A stretch of 64,000 nucleotides of DNA from Burkholderiaceae bacterium 16 (GCA_000955785.1 JYOD01000091.1:30880-94879); one strand, 5' to 3'. Shown: positions 17,246-26,854, counted from the first letter of the stretch. The notes: generated by a model not told the origin, from the sequence alone. A program made the numbers and translations.

Positions 17246-18571
17246 TCAGAAGCGCTGCGAGTACTGCACGCCGATGCTCTGCTGCCGCGTCGACAGGGTT
17301 TCCTGGCCCGCTGCCGTGGGATTGCCTGAAAGTTGTGTGGCAACGGCCGAACCCAGTGCCGAGCTGCCGGTGGTGGCGTAGCCGGGAGACAAGGAGTAGA
17401 AGACCGACCATTTGCTGTTCGGCCCGGTCGCATAGCCAAGTCCGAGCGTGTAGTGCCGGCGGAACGTGGCAGGCGAGGTGACGTTGTTGGCGGTGTCCTC
17501 ATCCGCGTAGGCCGCACTGTTTAGTGAGACGCCGCCCGACACGTGCAAGGCGGGGGTCACCTGGTAGCGCACACCGAGCTTGAAGACATTCATGTCCTTC
17601 CACCCATTGCCCGGGCCGCCGCTGCTGCCGCGCAAGGCCGTGCCGTCGAAGGGGCGATTGCCGAGCCCGGACGTTCCCGAATAGTTGATGCGCTGGTAAT
17701 CGAAGAGAAAGGACAGGTCGGGCGTGGGCGACCACTGCATGCCGGCCAGCATGTTCTCCGGAATATCCAGGCGGCCCTGGTCCGCCAGCAAGCCCTCATA
17801 CTCCGTGAGCCGTCCCATCCGGATACGGGGCGAGTACGCCACGCCGAAGCTGAGCGTATCGCTGGCACGCCAGTAGGAACCGATGCGCATCCCCACGCCG
17901 AACGAGGACGCCGTGCCCTGGTTGGTCAGGTGGTCCGGCGCCGCCGATTGCGGGGCCAGCGCCTGCAAGCCCTCGGCACTGAACAACTGGGCCGCGATCA
18001 ATAGCGAGAAGCCGACCGAGACCGTATCGGAAACCCGTGCGGATACCGTTGGCGCTATCGTCAACTGCTGGATGGTGGTGGTGGCCCTGCCGTTGCCGCA
18101 TAGCACATTGCCACGGTAGGTGGCGCCGGGCGCCGCCGGCGGCGGTGCGAGGCAGGTTGTGGCGCTGCCCGTGAAGTAGGTGCCCGCGCCATTGCTGTAG
18201 CCGACGAGGCTCAGTGACAGGTCGGGACTGATCATCTTGCTGATCGCCATGTCGGCAAGCGGCACCCAGCGGTTCGCGCTATCCGCGCGGGTGTCGAGCA
18301 CGCCGGTCAATGGCGGCGGCAGGCCCGCCGAGCGGCTCATGCTGGTCCGGCCGTTGGTGGCGATCAGGTTGCCGTCGAAACGGTTGCCGGCCCATACCGT
18401 GGTAGCGGGGTTGCTGGCGCCGCCGAACGCATCGCGCGTCGATGCGGCCGCGGCACCGGCCACGCCGCGCGCTTCGGCGCCGTAGCCAATCTGGAAGTAG
18501 CCGTTGTCGGCAAGCGCAAGCGCGGGGCACAGGGCTGCCGCGGACGTGACGATCCACTGTTTCGAATTCAC
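17246..18571 (-). CDS. OmpP1/FadL/TodX family outer membrane transporter
   Basis: About 441 residues with a signal peptide (VTSAAALCPALALA, cleavage before DNGYFQIGYG), the FadL-type N-terminal segment with GYGAEARGVAGAAAA and NPATTVW, amphipathic beta strands and a terminal Phe, as expected for a beta-barrel. FadL-family porins admit hydrophobic compounds such as alkylbenzenes or fatty acids. I prefer the GTG at 18571, which has GGAG 6 bases upstream; an in-frame ATG lies at 18589. It is embedded in the catabolic cluster, which suggests a hydrophobic substrate. Confidence 0.88.
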   Translation of the reverse strand: MNSKQWIVTSAAALCPALALADNGYFQIGYGAEARGVAGAAAASTRDAFGGASNPATTVWAGNRFDGNLIATNGRTSMSRSAGLPPPLTGVLDTRADSANRWVPLADMAISKMISPDLSLSLVGYSNGAGTYFTGSATTCLAPPPAAPGATYRGNVLCGNGRATTTIQQLTIAPTVSARVSDTVSVGFSLLIAAQLFSAEGLQALAPQSAAPDHLTNQGTASSFGVGMRIGSYWRASDTLSFGVAYSPRIRMGRLTEYEGLLADQGRLDIPENMLAGMQWSPTPDLSFLFDYQRINYSGTSGLGNRPFDGTALRGSSGGPGNGWKDMNVFKLGVRYQVTPALHVSGGVSLNSAAYADEDTANNVTSPATFRRHYTLGLGYATGPNSKWSVFYSLSPGYATTGSSALGSAVATQLSGNPTAAGQETLSTRQQSIGVQYSQRF

Positions 18572-18641
18572 TGCTGTCTCCATTGTCATTGTTATGGCCG
18601 CGGGAATGTCTCTGCCTCCTCGCGGCGGGGGCTTGATGCGA

Positions 18642-19610
18642 TCAGTGGCCGGTGATCAGATTGGTCAGGACGCCAAGTCCGGCGATTTCAACCTCGACCC
18701 GGTCGCCGTCGTGCAGGAAGCGCCACTGCTCGATGCCGGCGCAGTTCGGCACGCATCCGGTGGCGAGCAGTTCGCCGCCGTGCAGGGTCTCGTTGGACGA
18801 TGCATAGCTGACGATGCGGTCGATGCGATGGGTCATCCCCGAGGTGCTGCCTTTGCCGCGCACCTCACCGTTGACGCGCACGATGACGTCGAGCGCATGC
18901 GGATCGCCGATCTCATCCGCCGTGACGACCCAGGCGCCGAGACTGTTGCTGCCATCGAAGTCCTTGCCCTTGGCCGGGCCTGCGCTGGGCCGGGCGCGCA
19001 TCTCCTTCATCAGCTGCGCGCGTTCGGAGAAGTCGTTGAAGATCACGTAGCCGAACACGTGCGACATCGCCGCCGCGCTGTCGATGTTCTTGCCCGAACG
19101 CCCGACAATCACCCCAAGCTCGGCCTCGTAGTCCAGCTTGGTGCCCGGCGCGGGCCGGCGCACCCTGCCCCCATGACCGGAAAGATTGAGGCGCGCGCCT
19201 TTGTAGTACATGGGCGTTTCAAAGAAGGCCTTCGGGACTTTCCCCGCGCCCAGCATGCGCATCAGCAAACCTGTCAGCGGGCTGACGCCATGCGCCATGA
19301 CCTGCCGGAATGCATTCCTGAGATGCTGCTCGTACACGCTGAAGCAACGGATCTGCGGGGGACGGTAAGGGACCTGGAGCTGGACCTCCCCCAGCGCATG
19401 GACCCCCGGCGCGCGGCCCGCCCCGGCGCTTTCCGCCGCCAGTTTCCGAATGGCCGGCAGCGTCTCATCCTGATGCTCGATCAGCGCCAGCAGGGAAGCG
19501 AAGCGCGCGTCCCCCGAAAAGGAAGCGGTCACGTCCAGCACGCGGCCGCCCGAAAGCGAGAGCCCCACATGGCTTGCCACGTCCGCCGAGGAAAACGTAC
19601 ACAGTCTCAC
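18642..19610 (-). CDS. fumarylacetoacetate hydrolase family protein
   Basis: 322 residues. The FAH fold is shown by KLDYEAELGVIVG (metal-binding acidic residues), VFGYVIFNDFSER, KGKDFDGSNSLGAWVV and the C-terminal LATGCVPNCAGIEQWRFLHDGD. Members hydrolyse C-C bonds or decarboxylate acylpyruvates with a bound Mg or Mn. Start is GTG at 19610, 13 bases after the VOC gene. In this cluster it is the obvious candidate to process a ring-fission product of the upstream dioxygenase. Confidence 0.88.
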   Translation of the reverse strand: MRLCTFSSADVASHVGLSLSGGRVLDVTASFSGDARFASLLALIEHQDETLPAIRKLAAESAGAGRAPGVHALGEVQLQVPYRPPQIRCFSVYEQHLRNAFRQVMAHGVSPLTGLLMRMLGAGKVPKAFFETPMYYKGARLNLSGHGGRVRRPAPGTKLDYEAELGVIVGRSGKNIDSAAAMSHVFGYVIFNDFSERAQLMKEMRARPSAGPAKGKDFDGSNSLGAWVVTADEIGDPHALDVIVRVNGEVRGKGSTSGMTHRIDRIVSYASSNETLHGGELLATGCVPNCAGIEQWRFLHDGDRVEVEIAGLGVLTNLITGH

Positions 19611-19623
19611 GGCCTTGACTCCC

Positions 19624-20220
19624 TCAGCGCAACGTCAGGAACTGGCGGCTAGTCACCTCGCCGGGCCGCATCAGCAAGCTGTCGGGTTCGCCCGCCTTGT
19701 AGCGTTCGAGCAAATGCTCCGGATCGAACTCGACGCCGATCGAGTTTTCGGCGAAGGCGCCCGAGCGGAACCAGGCCTGCAGGTCTTCCGGCGCCGCGAA
19801 GTTGTCAACCTGGAGTTCGGCCTGTATGCCGTCGGGGTCGCGGTAGTACAGCGACGTGGTCGGCCCATGGTTGATGCACCATTCCGGCTTGAGGGCGTGC
19901 GCCTTCAGGCGTTCATAGGTGTGAAGCAGGTCGCCGAGCGAGCCGAAGGTGAATGCCACATGGTCCAGGCCCGTACTCTCGCGCCGCTTGGGCTCGAAAT
20001 TCGCGGCGTTGATCAGCGCCAGGCGGTGGTGCTCTTCGTCGTAGGACAGGAAGCAAAGCAAGGCATTGCGGAACATCACGCGCGCGCCCAGCACGATGCT
20101 CCACCAATGGATCGCTTCGTCAAAGCGCCGCGTGGTGAGCACGATATGGGCGAGCTTCGCCGGGGGACGCGCGTCCGGGTCCGGGCAGGGGATAGGAAAC
20201 TGGTCCATGATGTCGCTCAT
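19624..20220 (-). CDS. VOC family extradiol-type ring-cleavage dioxygenase
   Basis: 198 residues with two babab modules. Candidate ligands of a 2-His-1-carboxylate iron centre are visible: His in KLAHIVLTT, His in LDHVAFTFG and Glu in GIQAELQVDNF. The length is that of a short one-domain extradiol dioxygenase. Its ATG overlaps the stop of the upstream monooxygenase (ATGA), so hydroxylation and ring cleavage are translationally coupled. The substrate is probably a catechol-like product of the adjacent monooxygenases; other VOC activities are possible. Confidence 0.82.
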   Translation of the reverse strand: MSDIMDQFPIPCPDPDARPPAKLAHIVLTTRRFDEAIHWWSIVLGARVMFRNALLCFLSYDEEHHRLALINAANFEPKRRESTGLDHVAFTFGSLGDLLHTYERLKAHALKPEWCINHGPTTSLYYRDPDGIQAELQVDNFAAPEDLQAWFRSGAFAENSIGVEFDPEHLLERYKAGEPDSLLMRPGEVTSRQFLTLR

Positions 20221-22148
20221 TGCCTCTCCTTCGTGAGGTGTGCCGCGCTTGCGGCGCTGGTGGTGATGGTGGTGACGGACTGGGAAACCAGGCGGGTGAC
20301 AACGTCCCGCAACGCCGCCCGGGGATCGGCGCACTGACGCCGGCTGCGCCAGGCCACGATGCCGTCGCCGCGCAGCAGCACGGCGCCGGACTCGTCGATC
20401 TCCAGCGCCGCGGCGAATGCCGACGGGTCGATGCGAAACTGCGCGGCGTCGCCGCTGCCGACAAGCGGACACGCCACCTCGATGCCCCAGTCGGAATGCA
20501 GTTGCGACAGGGCCGCCAGCCAGCGCACGCGCTCCTTTTCGTTGACCAGCAGCGTCATCGGTGCGCGCCGCGCCAGGTCCCGCGTCGAGAGTGACTCGCC
20601 ATCGCGTTCGCTCCAGAGATGGGGAACCAGCGAGCCAGGACTTGTGCTCGGCCAGTATTCGGCGCCGGCATGGGGGGACTGCGGGTGCGGATGCGGCTCG
20701 CGGCAGACGAATCCGCCCGAATGCGCGTAGCCGAGATCGGTGCCGAGCGTCACAAACACCTCGCGCTGCTTGTCGATCGCCCTTCGCACTTTTGCCCGGG
20801 CCTCGACGCCGCCGGGCTCCGCGCCCGCCAGATGACACAGCGGCTTCAGGCCGGCGCCCGTCACGGTACGGAACAGCCCTCGTGCCACGCGCCTGGGCAG
20901 CATGCGCACCCACGCGGACCGGGAAAGCGCGGACAACGTCTTGAAGCCGGCAGGCTCCACGCCAGCGGCGCGCAACACCTCGTCGGACAGCTCGCTCAGT
21001 TGCAGCGTGCGGCGCGCATGGGCATCCGCGCTCGCGGACCGCTCGGCGGCATAACTGGACAACAGCCCTTGCGCGAGGTCGCCGCGCACGAAGCCGCCCA
21101 GCAGGATCTGCAGCCGCCACGCCAGGCTCGCCGCATCCTCGATGCCATGGTTCATGCCAAAGCCCCCGATGGCGGAGAATCCGGCGGCAGCGTCGCCTAG
21201 CAGCATTACCCGGCCCACCCGGCAGGTCTCGGCGCGCCGCAGCGCCATGGCCCATGGCCGGACCGACTGGACCTTGACGTCGATGCTGTCATCGCCGATC
21301 GCCGCCCGCACCAGCGCCAGCGCCCGCGCGGCCGGCATCTCGCCAGCCGGCTCGATATCCGGCAGCACCGCCGTCGACAGGACCCAGTCCTCGTCGTCGG
21401 CGGTGTGGGCCGTAAGCGTGCCCACCACCTGGGGGTTGAGAATCCAGTACAGCGGGCTTGGCCGCGACGCGGTCAGCCTGTCCAGCCGCGCACGGAAATG
21501 GATCTGCGCGACCGCCTGCAACGGCGTCTCGGCCGACCGCACCCCGAGCAGGTGCCGCACGGTGCTCTGCGCGCCGTCCGCACCCGCGACGAAGCGCGCG
21601 GTGCGCCGCACGCGCCGGCCGCTGCGTAGTTCGCGCAGCGTCAACACGCATCCGTCATCGTCTTGCGACAGCGCCTCCAGCTCGTATCCCGCCAGGAACT
21701 CGATCCGCTCGCTGCCCGCAACGCGCTGTCGCAAGATCGCATCGGTCACGTTCTGGGACAGGTGCAGTGGGCGGCAAGGCCCGCTGCCCAGCAGGCGTGC
21801 GGTATGCACCGGGTCGTTGCCGATCGGCACGCAGCGCCCGAGATCCACCCCCGCCAGCGACGTGCACCACGTGATGTAGCGAAGCTTGAGCGGCGCCGAA
21901 CTGATCTCGCGCAGCGCCTCGGCAAGTTCGGCATCGATGGAGCGGATCACCTCCATCGCGCGGGCAGACCAGACGTGTCCGCGCGGATGCGTATCCGCAT
22001 CCGGCTGACGCTCGATCAGCACGCTGCGGATGCCGCGGCTGGCCAGGAGCAGGGCCAGCACGGAGCCTGCCGTGCCGGCGCCGACGATTGCAACGGGGGT
22101 GGGATGCCCACCCTGGCCGAGCGGCGCGGCTTCGGGATCGTGTGTCAC
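20217..22148 (-). CDS. FAD-dependent aromatic-ring monooxygenase, copy 2
   Basis: About 643 residues from the GTG at 22148, which has GAAGG 7 bases upstream; the long upstream extension has no domain. The Rossmann motif (VAIVGAGTAGSVLALLLASRG), DG motif (GADGAQSTVRHLL) and GD motif (MLLGDAAAGFSAIGGFGMN) identify a group A flavoprotein hydroxylase. The C-terminal 160 residues form a thioredoxin-like domain as in phenol hydroxylase/MhpA/TfdB types. The GD motif departs from the usual His-Xaa-Xaa-Pro-Pro, so substrate or reaction may differ from its neighbour. It overlaps the VOC gene by 4 bases. Confidence 0.88.
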   Translation of the reverse strand: MTHDPEAAPLGQGGHPTPVAIVGAGTAGSVLALLLASRGIRSVLIERQPDADTHPRGHVWSARAMEVIRSIDAELAEALREISSAPLKLRYITWCTSLAGVDLGRCVPIGNDPVHTARLLGSGPCRPLHLSQNVTDAILRQRVAGSERIEFLAGYELEALSQDDDGCVLTLRELRSGRRVRRTARFVAGADGAQSTVRHLLGVRSAETPLQAVAQIHFRARLDRLTASRPSPLYWILNPQVVGTLTAHTADDEDWVLSTAVLPDIEPAGEMPAARALALVRAAIGDDSIDVKVQSVRPWAMALRRAETCRVGRVMLLGDAAAGFSAIGGFGMNHGIEDAASLAWRLQILLGGFVRGDLAQGLLSSYAAERSASADAHARRTLQLSELSDEVLRAAGVEPAGFKTLSALSRSAWVRMLPRRVARGLFRTVTGAGLKPLCHLAGAEPGGVEARAKVRRAIDKQREVFVTLGTDLGYAHSGGFVCREPHPHPQSPHAGAEYWPSTSPGSLVPHLWSERDGESLSTRDLARRAPMTLLVNEKERVRWLAALSQLHSDWGIEVACPLVGSGDAAQFRIDPSAFAAALEIDESGAVLLRGDGIVAWRSRRQCADPRAALRDVVTRLVSQSVTTITTSAASAAHLTKERQ

Positions 22149-22233
22149 AGGTAAACCTTCGCGAGAGTGTTGATGAGTGCCTGCGCGGCGGGGCGCAGCG
22201 ACAGCCGGGAGCCTTGGCCCGGACCGGGCGCGC

Positions 22234-24108
22234 TTACGAGACAGGCGCGACAGGCCGTGCGCCGGATGGCAGCGGTTCGCGTGACGGGACGGGGACTTGA
22301 AGCACCCGGCAAAGGGCTCCGAGCACGTCCTCCAACCGCGCGTCCGTCGCCGCCGCATGCCGCCAGGCGATGTGCCCATCGGGGCGCACCAGGATGGCGG
22401 CGTCGGGCAGCCCCAGGTTCCATGCGGATAGTTGCGGCCTGTCGGCGTGATGCGTGACGGCGTCGAGGTCCACGGCGTGCACGGCTACGCCGCCAAGCTG
22501 CTGGCTCGCTGACTCGGCAAGCCCGGCGCACGCCTTGCCATGGCGCCCAAAGCCGGCGAGCAGGAAGTGCCCATGGCCAACCAGATCGTGCGAAGTGGCG
22601 GGCGACCCCGGCGCGCCTTGCAGCCGGAAATGCGGCAGCCGCGCGCCCGGCGTGAGCGACTGCGCCACTTCGAGTACGGGATTTGACGCCATCGGGGCCG
22701 CCGCGCCGCCGCCGCAGACCGCCGCGCTCCGGTACACGTAGCCCAGGTCCAGGCCGAGCGTGTTGAAATGCTCCATCTGCGCCTCGGCGGCCAGTTGCAC
22801 GTTTCGCCGGATGCCCGCGAACCCGGGCGTAGCCGCCCGTTGCACTTTCCGGGTCCGCGAGTCGATCGGTGCGACCAGCAGGCGCTTCACGGCGGAGCGC
22901 AGCGCGGCGGGCAGCGCACGGGCCGGCGCGCTGGCGCGCAGCCGCGCCATCGTCGGCAGCTTGTCCTCATCAAGGCCCAATGCCGCGGTGACCTGCCGCA
23001 TCTTGCGGTGGTTCGCCACGCTGACGCGGCTGTTCGTCTCGGCGACAGGCTTGCGCTCGTCGCCATAGGTATCGAGCAGCCCCGGGCCCGCCCGCCCCTT
23101 GATCACGCAGGCCAGCTTCCACGCCAGGTTGTGCGCGTCGGCGGCGCCCGTGTTCAGCCCGAGCCCGCCGGTGGGCGGGAAGCGATGCGCGGCATCGCCC
23201 ACCAGGAAGGTACGCCCCTGGCTGTATGGCGCGGCAATGTGAGCCTGCATTGTCCAGTTCGACAGCGACGTGATGCGCAACGGCAAATGGCGGTCGCCGA
23301 GCGCGGCCCGGAGAATGCGCTCGCAGCGGTCCGGGGGAAAGTCGGCCGGCGATTCGTACTCCGGAAAGTACGGTGTCATGAAAACCGAGTAGCGCGCCGC
23401 ATCGTGCACGATGAAGGTGCCGGGCGCCGCGGCCGACAGGACCCAGAAAAGGATCGACGGACTCTCCTTGACCAGATGCCGGATATCCGCCTCGAAATTG
23501 ATGGTGATGAGATGCGCCAGGTTGGTCTCCCCGACCATGGGCAGCCCCAGGCTGCGGCGTACCGGGCTGCCGGCACCGTCGGCCGCGATCAGCCAGTCGC
23601 TGCGCACCCGGTATGTCTCGCCGGTCGCGACATCCTTCACCGACGAAACGGCGCCGTGCCCGCTGTGCTCCGCGCCCTGCCAGGCATGGCCGAAGCGCGT
23701 CTGGCAGCGAACGCGGCGCGACACCTGGGCGAACAGCAGGCGCTCAAGATGGTGCTGGGGAATATTCGCGGTGCGCTTGCTGCTGGCGGGCGCCATGCTG
23801 GCAAGGTAGCCGGCGCTGCCGATATCGATGCGGGCAAGGTCCCCTTCGGCAAGGTTTTGCCGCCAGGTCACGAAGCGCGCTTCGGCGGAATGGGTCGTGA
23901 TACCCGCCAGCGCCTCGTCGGTGACGCCGATACCGGCCAGGATCTCCTGCGTCCGGGTGTTGATGACATGCGCCTGCGGCGCGAGATGCAGGTCGTCGCG
24001 CTGCTCGACCAGCAGCGACTCGATGCCCTGGTCCGCCAGCAGCGCCGCCATCAGCATGCCGACCGGGCCAGCACCTACGATCAATACCGGAACTTCCAAC
24101 TCGCGCAT
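22234..24108 (-). CDS. FAD-dependent aromatic-ring monooxygenase, copy 1
   Basis: 624 residues, first gene of the cluster. FAD motifs are canonical: VLIVGAGPVGMLMAALLADQG near the start, AADGAGSPVRRSL near 185, and LVGDAAHRFPPTGGLGLN near 300. A thioredoxin-like C-terminal domain (about 480-600, ending in DAAILVRPDGHIAWRH) is typical of phenol 2-monooxygenase and MhpA-like enzymes using NAD(P)H and O2. It diverges from a TetR gene across 230 bp that holds a perfect inverted repeat. Having a second, less canonical copy directly downstream suggests two successive hydroxylations. Confidence 0.9.
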   Translation of the reverse strand: MRELEVPVLIVGAGPVGMLMAALLADQGIESLLVEQRDDLHLAPQAHVINTRTQEILAGIGVTDEALAGITTHSAEARFVTWRQNLAEGDLARIDIGSAGYLASMAPASSKRTANIPQHHLERLLFAQVSRRVRCQTRFGHAWQGAEHSGHGAVSSVKDVATGETYRVRSDWLIAADGAGSPVRRSLGLPMVGETNLAHLITINFEADIRHLVKESPSILFWVLSAAAPGTFIVHDAARYSVFMTPYFPEYESPADFPPDRCERILRAALGDRHLPLRITSLSNWTMQAHIAAPYSQGRTFLVGDAAHRFPPTGGLGLNTGAADAHNLAWKLACVIKGRAGPGLLDTYGDERKPVAETNSRVSVANHRKMRQVTAALGLDEDKLPTMARLRASAPARALPAALRSAVKRLLVAPIDSRTRKVQRAATPGFAGIRRNVQLAAEAQMEHFNTLGLDLGYVYRSAAVCGGGAAAPMASNPVLEVAQSLTPGARLPHFRLQGAPGSPATSHDLVGHGHFLLAGFGRHGKACAGLAESASQQLGGVAVHAVDLDAVTHHADRPQLSAWNLGLPDAAILVRPDGHIAWRHAAATDARLEDVLGALCRVLQVPVPSREPLPSGARPVAPVS

Positions 24109-24165
24109 CCCTGCCTCCCCATGTTGCTGGCCGCCTCACGGCCGCCTTGGGACGTGAATTTATAC

Positions 24166-24200
24166 AAGTATAAGTCAAGATCACACTGGTACTTATACTT
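24166..24200. promoter_or_regulatory. inverted repeat, probable TetR operator of the catabolic cluster
   Basis: AAGTATAAGT at 24166-24175 and its perfect reverse complement ACTTATACTT at 24191-24200 face each other with centres 25 bp apart. The left arm also lies within a near-palindrome, TTATAC-AA-GTATAA (24160-24173). The AT-rich block contrasts sharply with its GC-rich surroundings and lies between the divergent monooxygenase and TetR genes. A TetR-family dimer or pair of dimers binding here to block both promoters is the simplest reading. Confidence 0.65.
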
Positions 24201-24338
24201 ATATCAGGACGATATCGATGAGGACGCGAAGGGAAGGCCCGGCGAAGCTGCCACCCAGGCAGATGCCGGGGGACAAACCCCAGGCATGTGGGAGAATGCC
24301 GGGATCGTTACCGTGAGCGAAACACGTCCTGAGCCACC

Positions 24339-25067
24339 ATGCCCCCTGTCGATAGCCGGCGCACCAAGACTCCCGCCCCAAAGCGCGCCACCGAAACATC
24401 CGCCGCCACGACACCCGCCTCCCCCGCGATCGAGGTATCGGGACGACAGCGTCTGATCGAAGCCGCCGAGTGCGAGTTCACGCAAAAAGGATTCGACGGC
24501 GCCTCGGTCCTGTCGATCGCCAACCGCGCGGGCGTGAAGCAACCGCTGCTGAACTACCACTTTGGCAGCAAGGAAGGGCTCTGGCGCGCGGTAGTGGAGA
24601 ATGCGTACGCGGGATCCCTTGCCGCATCCAGGCAAGCGGCGGATGCGCTCGATCGCTCGGATCCGCTCGCCCGCTTGCAAGCCGCGCTAAGGGCCTTCGC
24701 GGTGAGCAATATCCTGCATCCGGCAGCGCACTCCCTTGTCCTCATGGAGGTCGCGCAGGACGGCCCAAGACTGGACTGGCTGGTGGACAACTACATGAAG
24801 CCGTTTCATGAGAAGCTCGATGCGCTGATTGCGGAGTGCCATGCGGCGGAATTGCTGAAGCCCTACCCGGCTGAGCATGCCAGCGTCATGATGACCGCCA
24901 TGCTGACGGCGGTGCAATCGGCTACCCATCTGCTGAAGCGGCTTTATGGCGTGGGGCCCATGACGCCCGCGCAGGCGGACCAGCATGCGGAACAGGTCAT
25001 CGATGTGCTGATGCATGGCATGGCAGCCCACCGGCCAGGCAGACGGCGTACGGCAAAGCCCGGCTAG
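24339..25067 (+). CDS. TetR/AcrR family transcriptional regulator
   Basis: 242 residues. After a Pro/Ala/Thr-rich N-terminal tail of about 35 residues comes the TetR helix-turn-helix (RQRLIEAAECEFTQKGFDG, then SIANRAGVKQPLLNYHFGSK), then an all-helical ligand domain. The N-terminal extension is longer than usual. It is divergent from the catabolic cluster and is presumably its repressor, released by a pathway substrate or intermediate; the ligand cannot be deduced. Confidence 0.9.
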   Translation: MPPVDSRRTKTPAPKRATETSAATTPASPAIEVSGRQRLIEAAECEFTQKGFDGASVLSIANRAGVKQPLLNYHFGSKEGLWRAVVENAYAGSLAASRQAADALDRSDPLARLQAALRAFAVSNILHPAAHSLVLMEVAQDGPRLDWLVDNYMKPFHEKLDALIAECHAAELLKPYPAEHASVMMTAMLTAVQSATHLLKRLYGVGPMTPAQADQHAEQVIDVLMHGMAAHRPGRRRTAKPG

Positions 25068-25086
25068 TTCCGCGACCGCGCCGCGT

Positions 25087-26818
25087 CTACCGGACGGCAA
25101 CGCTCCCGGCCGCGCGCCGCGCCAGCTCGTCGGCCCGCACGCCGGCAAAAGGCCTGGCGCGCGCCGTCATGCTCATATCGCAGTTGCCGGCCCTGGCAGC
25201 GCCATCCATCACCTGGCTAACCGCGCCCGCCAGCTCCGGACCGGCCTGCGCGCCACGGCCCAACCGCCACGACAACAAGTCCGCCACCGCCATGCCGCAG
25301 CGCTGCGGGTCGCGATACAGCGCGCCGTCGTGTGCAAGCAGCATCTTCACCTTGGCTTGCTGGCCCATCATCATCATGGTCACCAGCGGCAAGGCATCGG
25401 GCTGGTCCACCCCTGCGATACGCACGCCCGCGTCGGTGCGGTCGGTCTGGTCGGCACCTGCCTTCAGCCATGCCAGGTAAAGGTCATCCGGCAGCCACGG
25501 CAGGCTCAGCGGCGCGATGCCGTTGTTCTTCATGCCTTGCGCGCTGTCCAGGTACTTCAGGCTGACGCCGGCGGCAACCATCCGCTCGCCCACGGCACGC
25601 GCGCTGGCCCGCAGTCCGTCCCAGGCAGCACTCTCCTTGCTGCGGCCGCGCGCGACTCCAGCTCGCTCCACGTACGCAACAGCGCCGACATGGGCTCGCT
25701 GGTGAGCGGCGCCGCCGGCTTGCGCGAAGCCTGCGCCAGCCGGTCGACCAGCGCCGGCTGCAGGTAGCGCGCGGACAGGCTCAGCGCTTCGTCCATGCCG
25801 TTGCGCGCCACCCCGGTCTTGACGCCGTAGCCGCCCACCGAAGCATCCGCGCCATGATCGAGCGCAAAGGCCACGCGTTCCGGCACGGCAAGGGCCGCGC
25901 CCGGCTTCAGCTCGCCGTACGACGCGCGCAGCGCCTCCAGCAAGGGCGTTTCCCACTGGGGGCTAGCGCCGTAATACATGCGGATGTACGCCGCGTTGAT
26001 GTCGGCGCCCCTGGCCAGCAACTGTTCGGCGAACCAGCGGGTACGGTAGTTGGAGATGGCTGCGTGCAGCACGCTGCGGCCCTGCTTGTCGCGCGCGTTC
26101 GGGTTGGCGCCGTGGGACAGCAGGTACTCCAGCGTGTCGCGATCGTCGCCGTAGTAGGACGTGCGCGTGATCAGCAAGGGCGTGCCGTTGTGGTCGGGCG
26201 CCTCCACCGAGGCGCCCGCCGCCAGCAGCATGTCGGCGATGGCGTAGCGCTGCGCCGGGGGACGCGTATCGCGCCCGACCGGCATGGCGCCGGCCAGCAT
26301 GGCCCGGCCCGTGCCCGGCCCGTCAGCCTTGGCGCCGGCCGCCAGCAAGGTGCGGACGATCTCCGCCTGCTTGTGGTACACCGCCGAGCCCAGCGCCGAC
26401 ACGCCATATTCATTGACCCCGTCCGGATCCTGGCCACGCGCAAGCTGCGCGCGCACCGCTTCCAGGTCGCCCGCCTTGATCGCCGCGAAAATCTCCAGCC
26501 GCGGCCGGCACGCGGCCGGCGTCAGCGCCGGCTCGCCCAGCGCGGCGCCGATGCGGGCTGCCACGTTGGACGGGATGGCCGTATTCGACGCCATCCGCAG
26601 GGTGCAGTACTGGCGGTAGTCCTCGCGCGCCAGCGCCAGGTAGTAGCCGCGCTTTTGCGGCTCGCGTTCGCGTCCGCCTTGCTGCCAGCGGGCATCCGCG
26701 CGGTTCAGGTAGGCGGCGGTACGTGACGGGTCCCGGCGCAGCACCTCGCCCAGGATCAGGTCGGCCTGGGCCGCGTCGCCTGCCTCGGCCAGCCAGCCAG
26801 AATGCATAGTCGATGAAT
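25087..26818 (-). pseudogene. ankyrin-repeat protein gene, frameshifted and 5'-truncated by an IS605-type element
   Basis: The minus strand encodes ankyrin repeats (NEYGVSALGSAVYHKQAEIV, NHNGTPLLITRTS-like and RDKQGRSVLHAAISNYRTRW segments) after a TPR-like start. The good reading runs in one frame from 26807 to about 25650, then continues sensibly in another frame (GRSKESAAWDGLRASA through PDDLYLAWLKAGADQ) to 25087. The switch falls in a GC-rich dinucleotide run near 25645-25653. The 5' end stops abruptly at the right end of the insertion element near 26820, and no matching 5' piece is seen beyond it. A sequencing error could explain the frameshift but not the truncation. Confidence 0.75.
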
Positions 26819-26822
26819 ACTC

Positions 26823-26854
26823 CCGCCGCTAAAGCCTTCGGCTTGTAGCGGGGG
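26823..26854 (-). repeat. right-end hairpin of the IS605-type element
   Basis: A stem-loop with an upper stem AAGCC/GGCTT closed by a TTC loop and a lower stem joining CGCTA to TAGCG, with an unpaired G and one mismatch. The tnpB stop codon lies inside it. In this family such a hairpin is the transposase recognition site and also forms the 3' end of the TnpB guide (omega) RNA. Confidence 0.5.
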
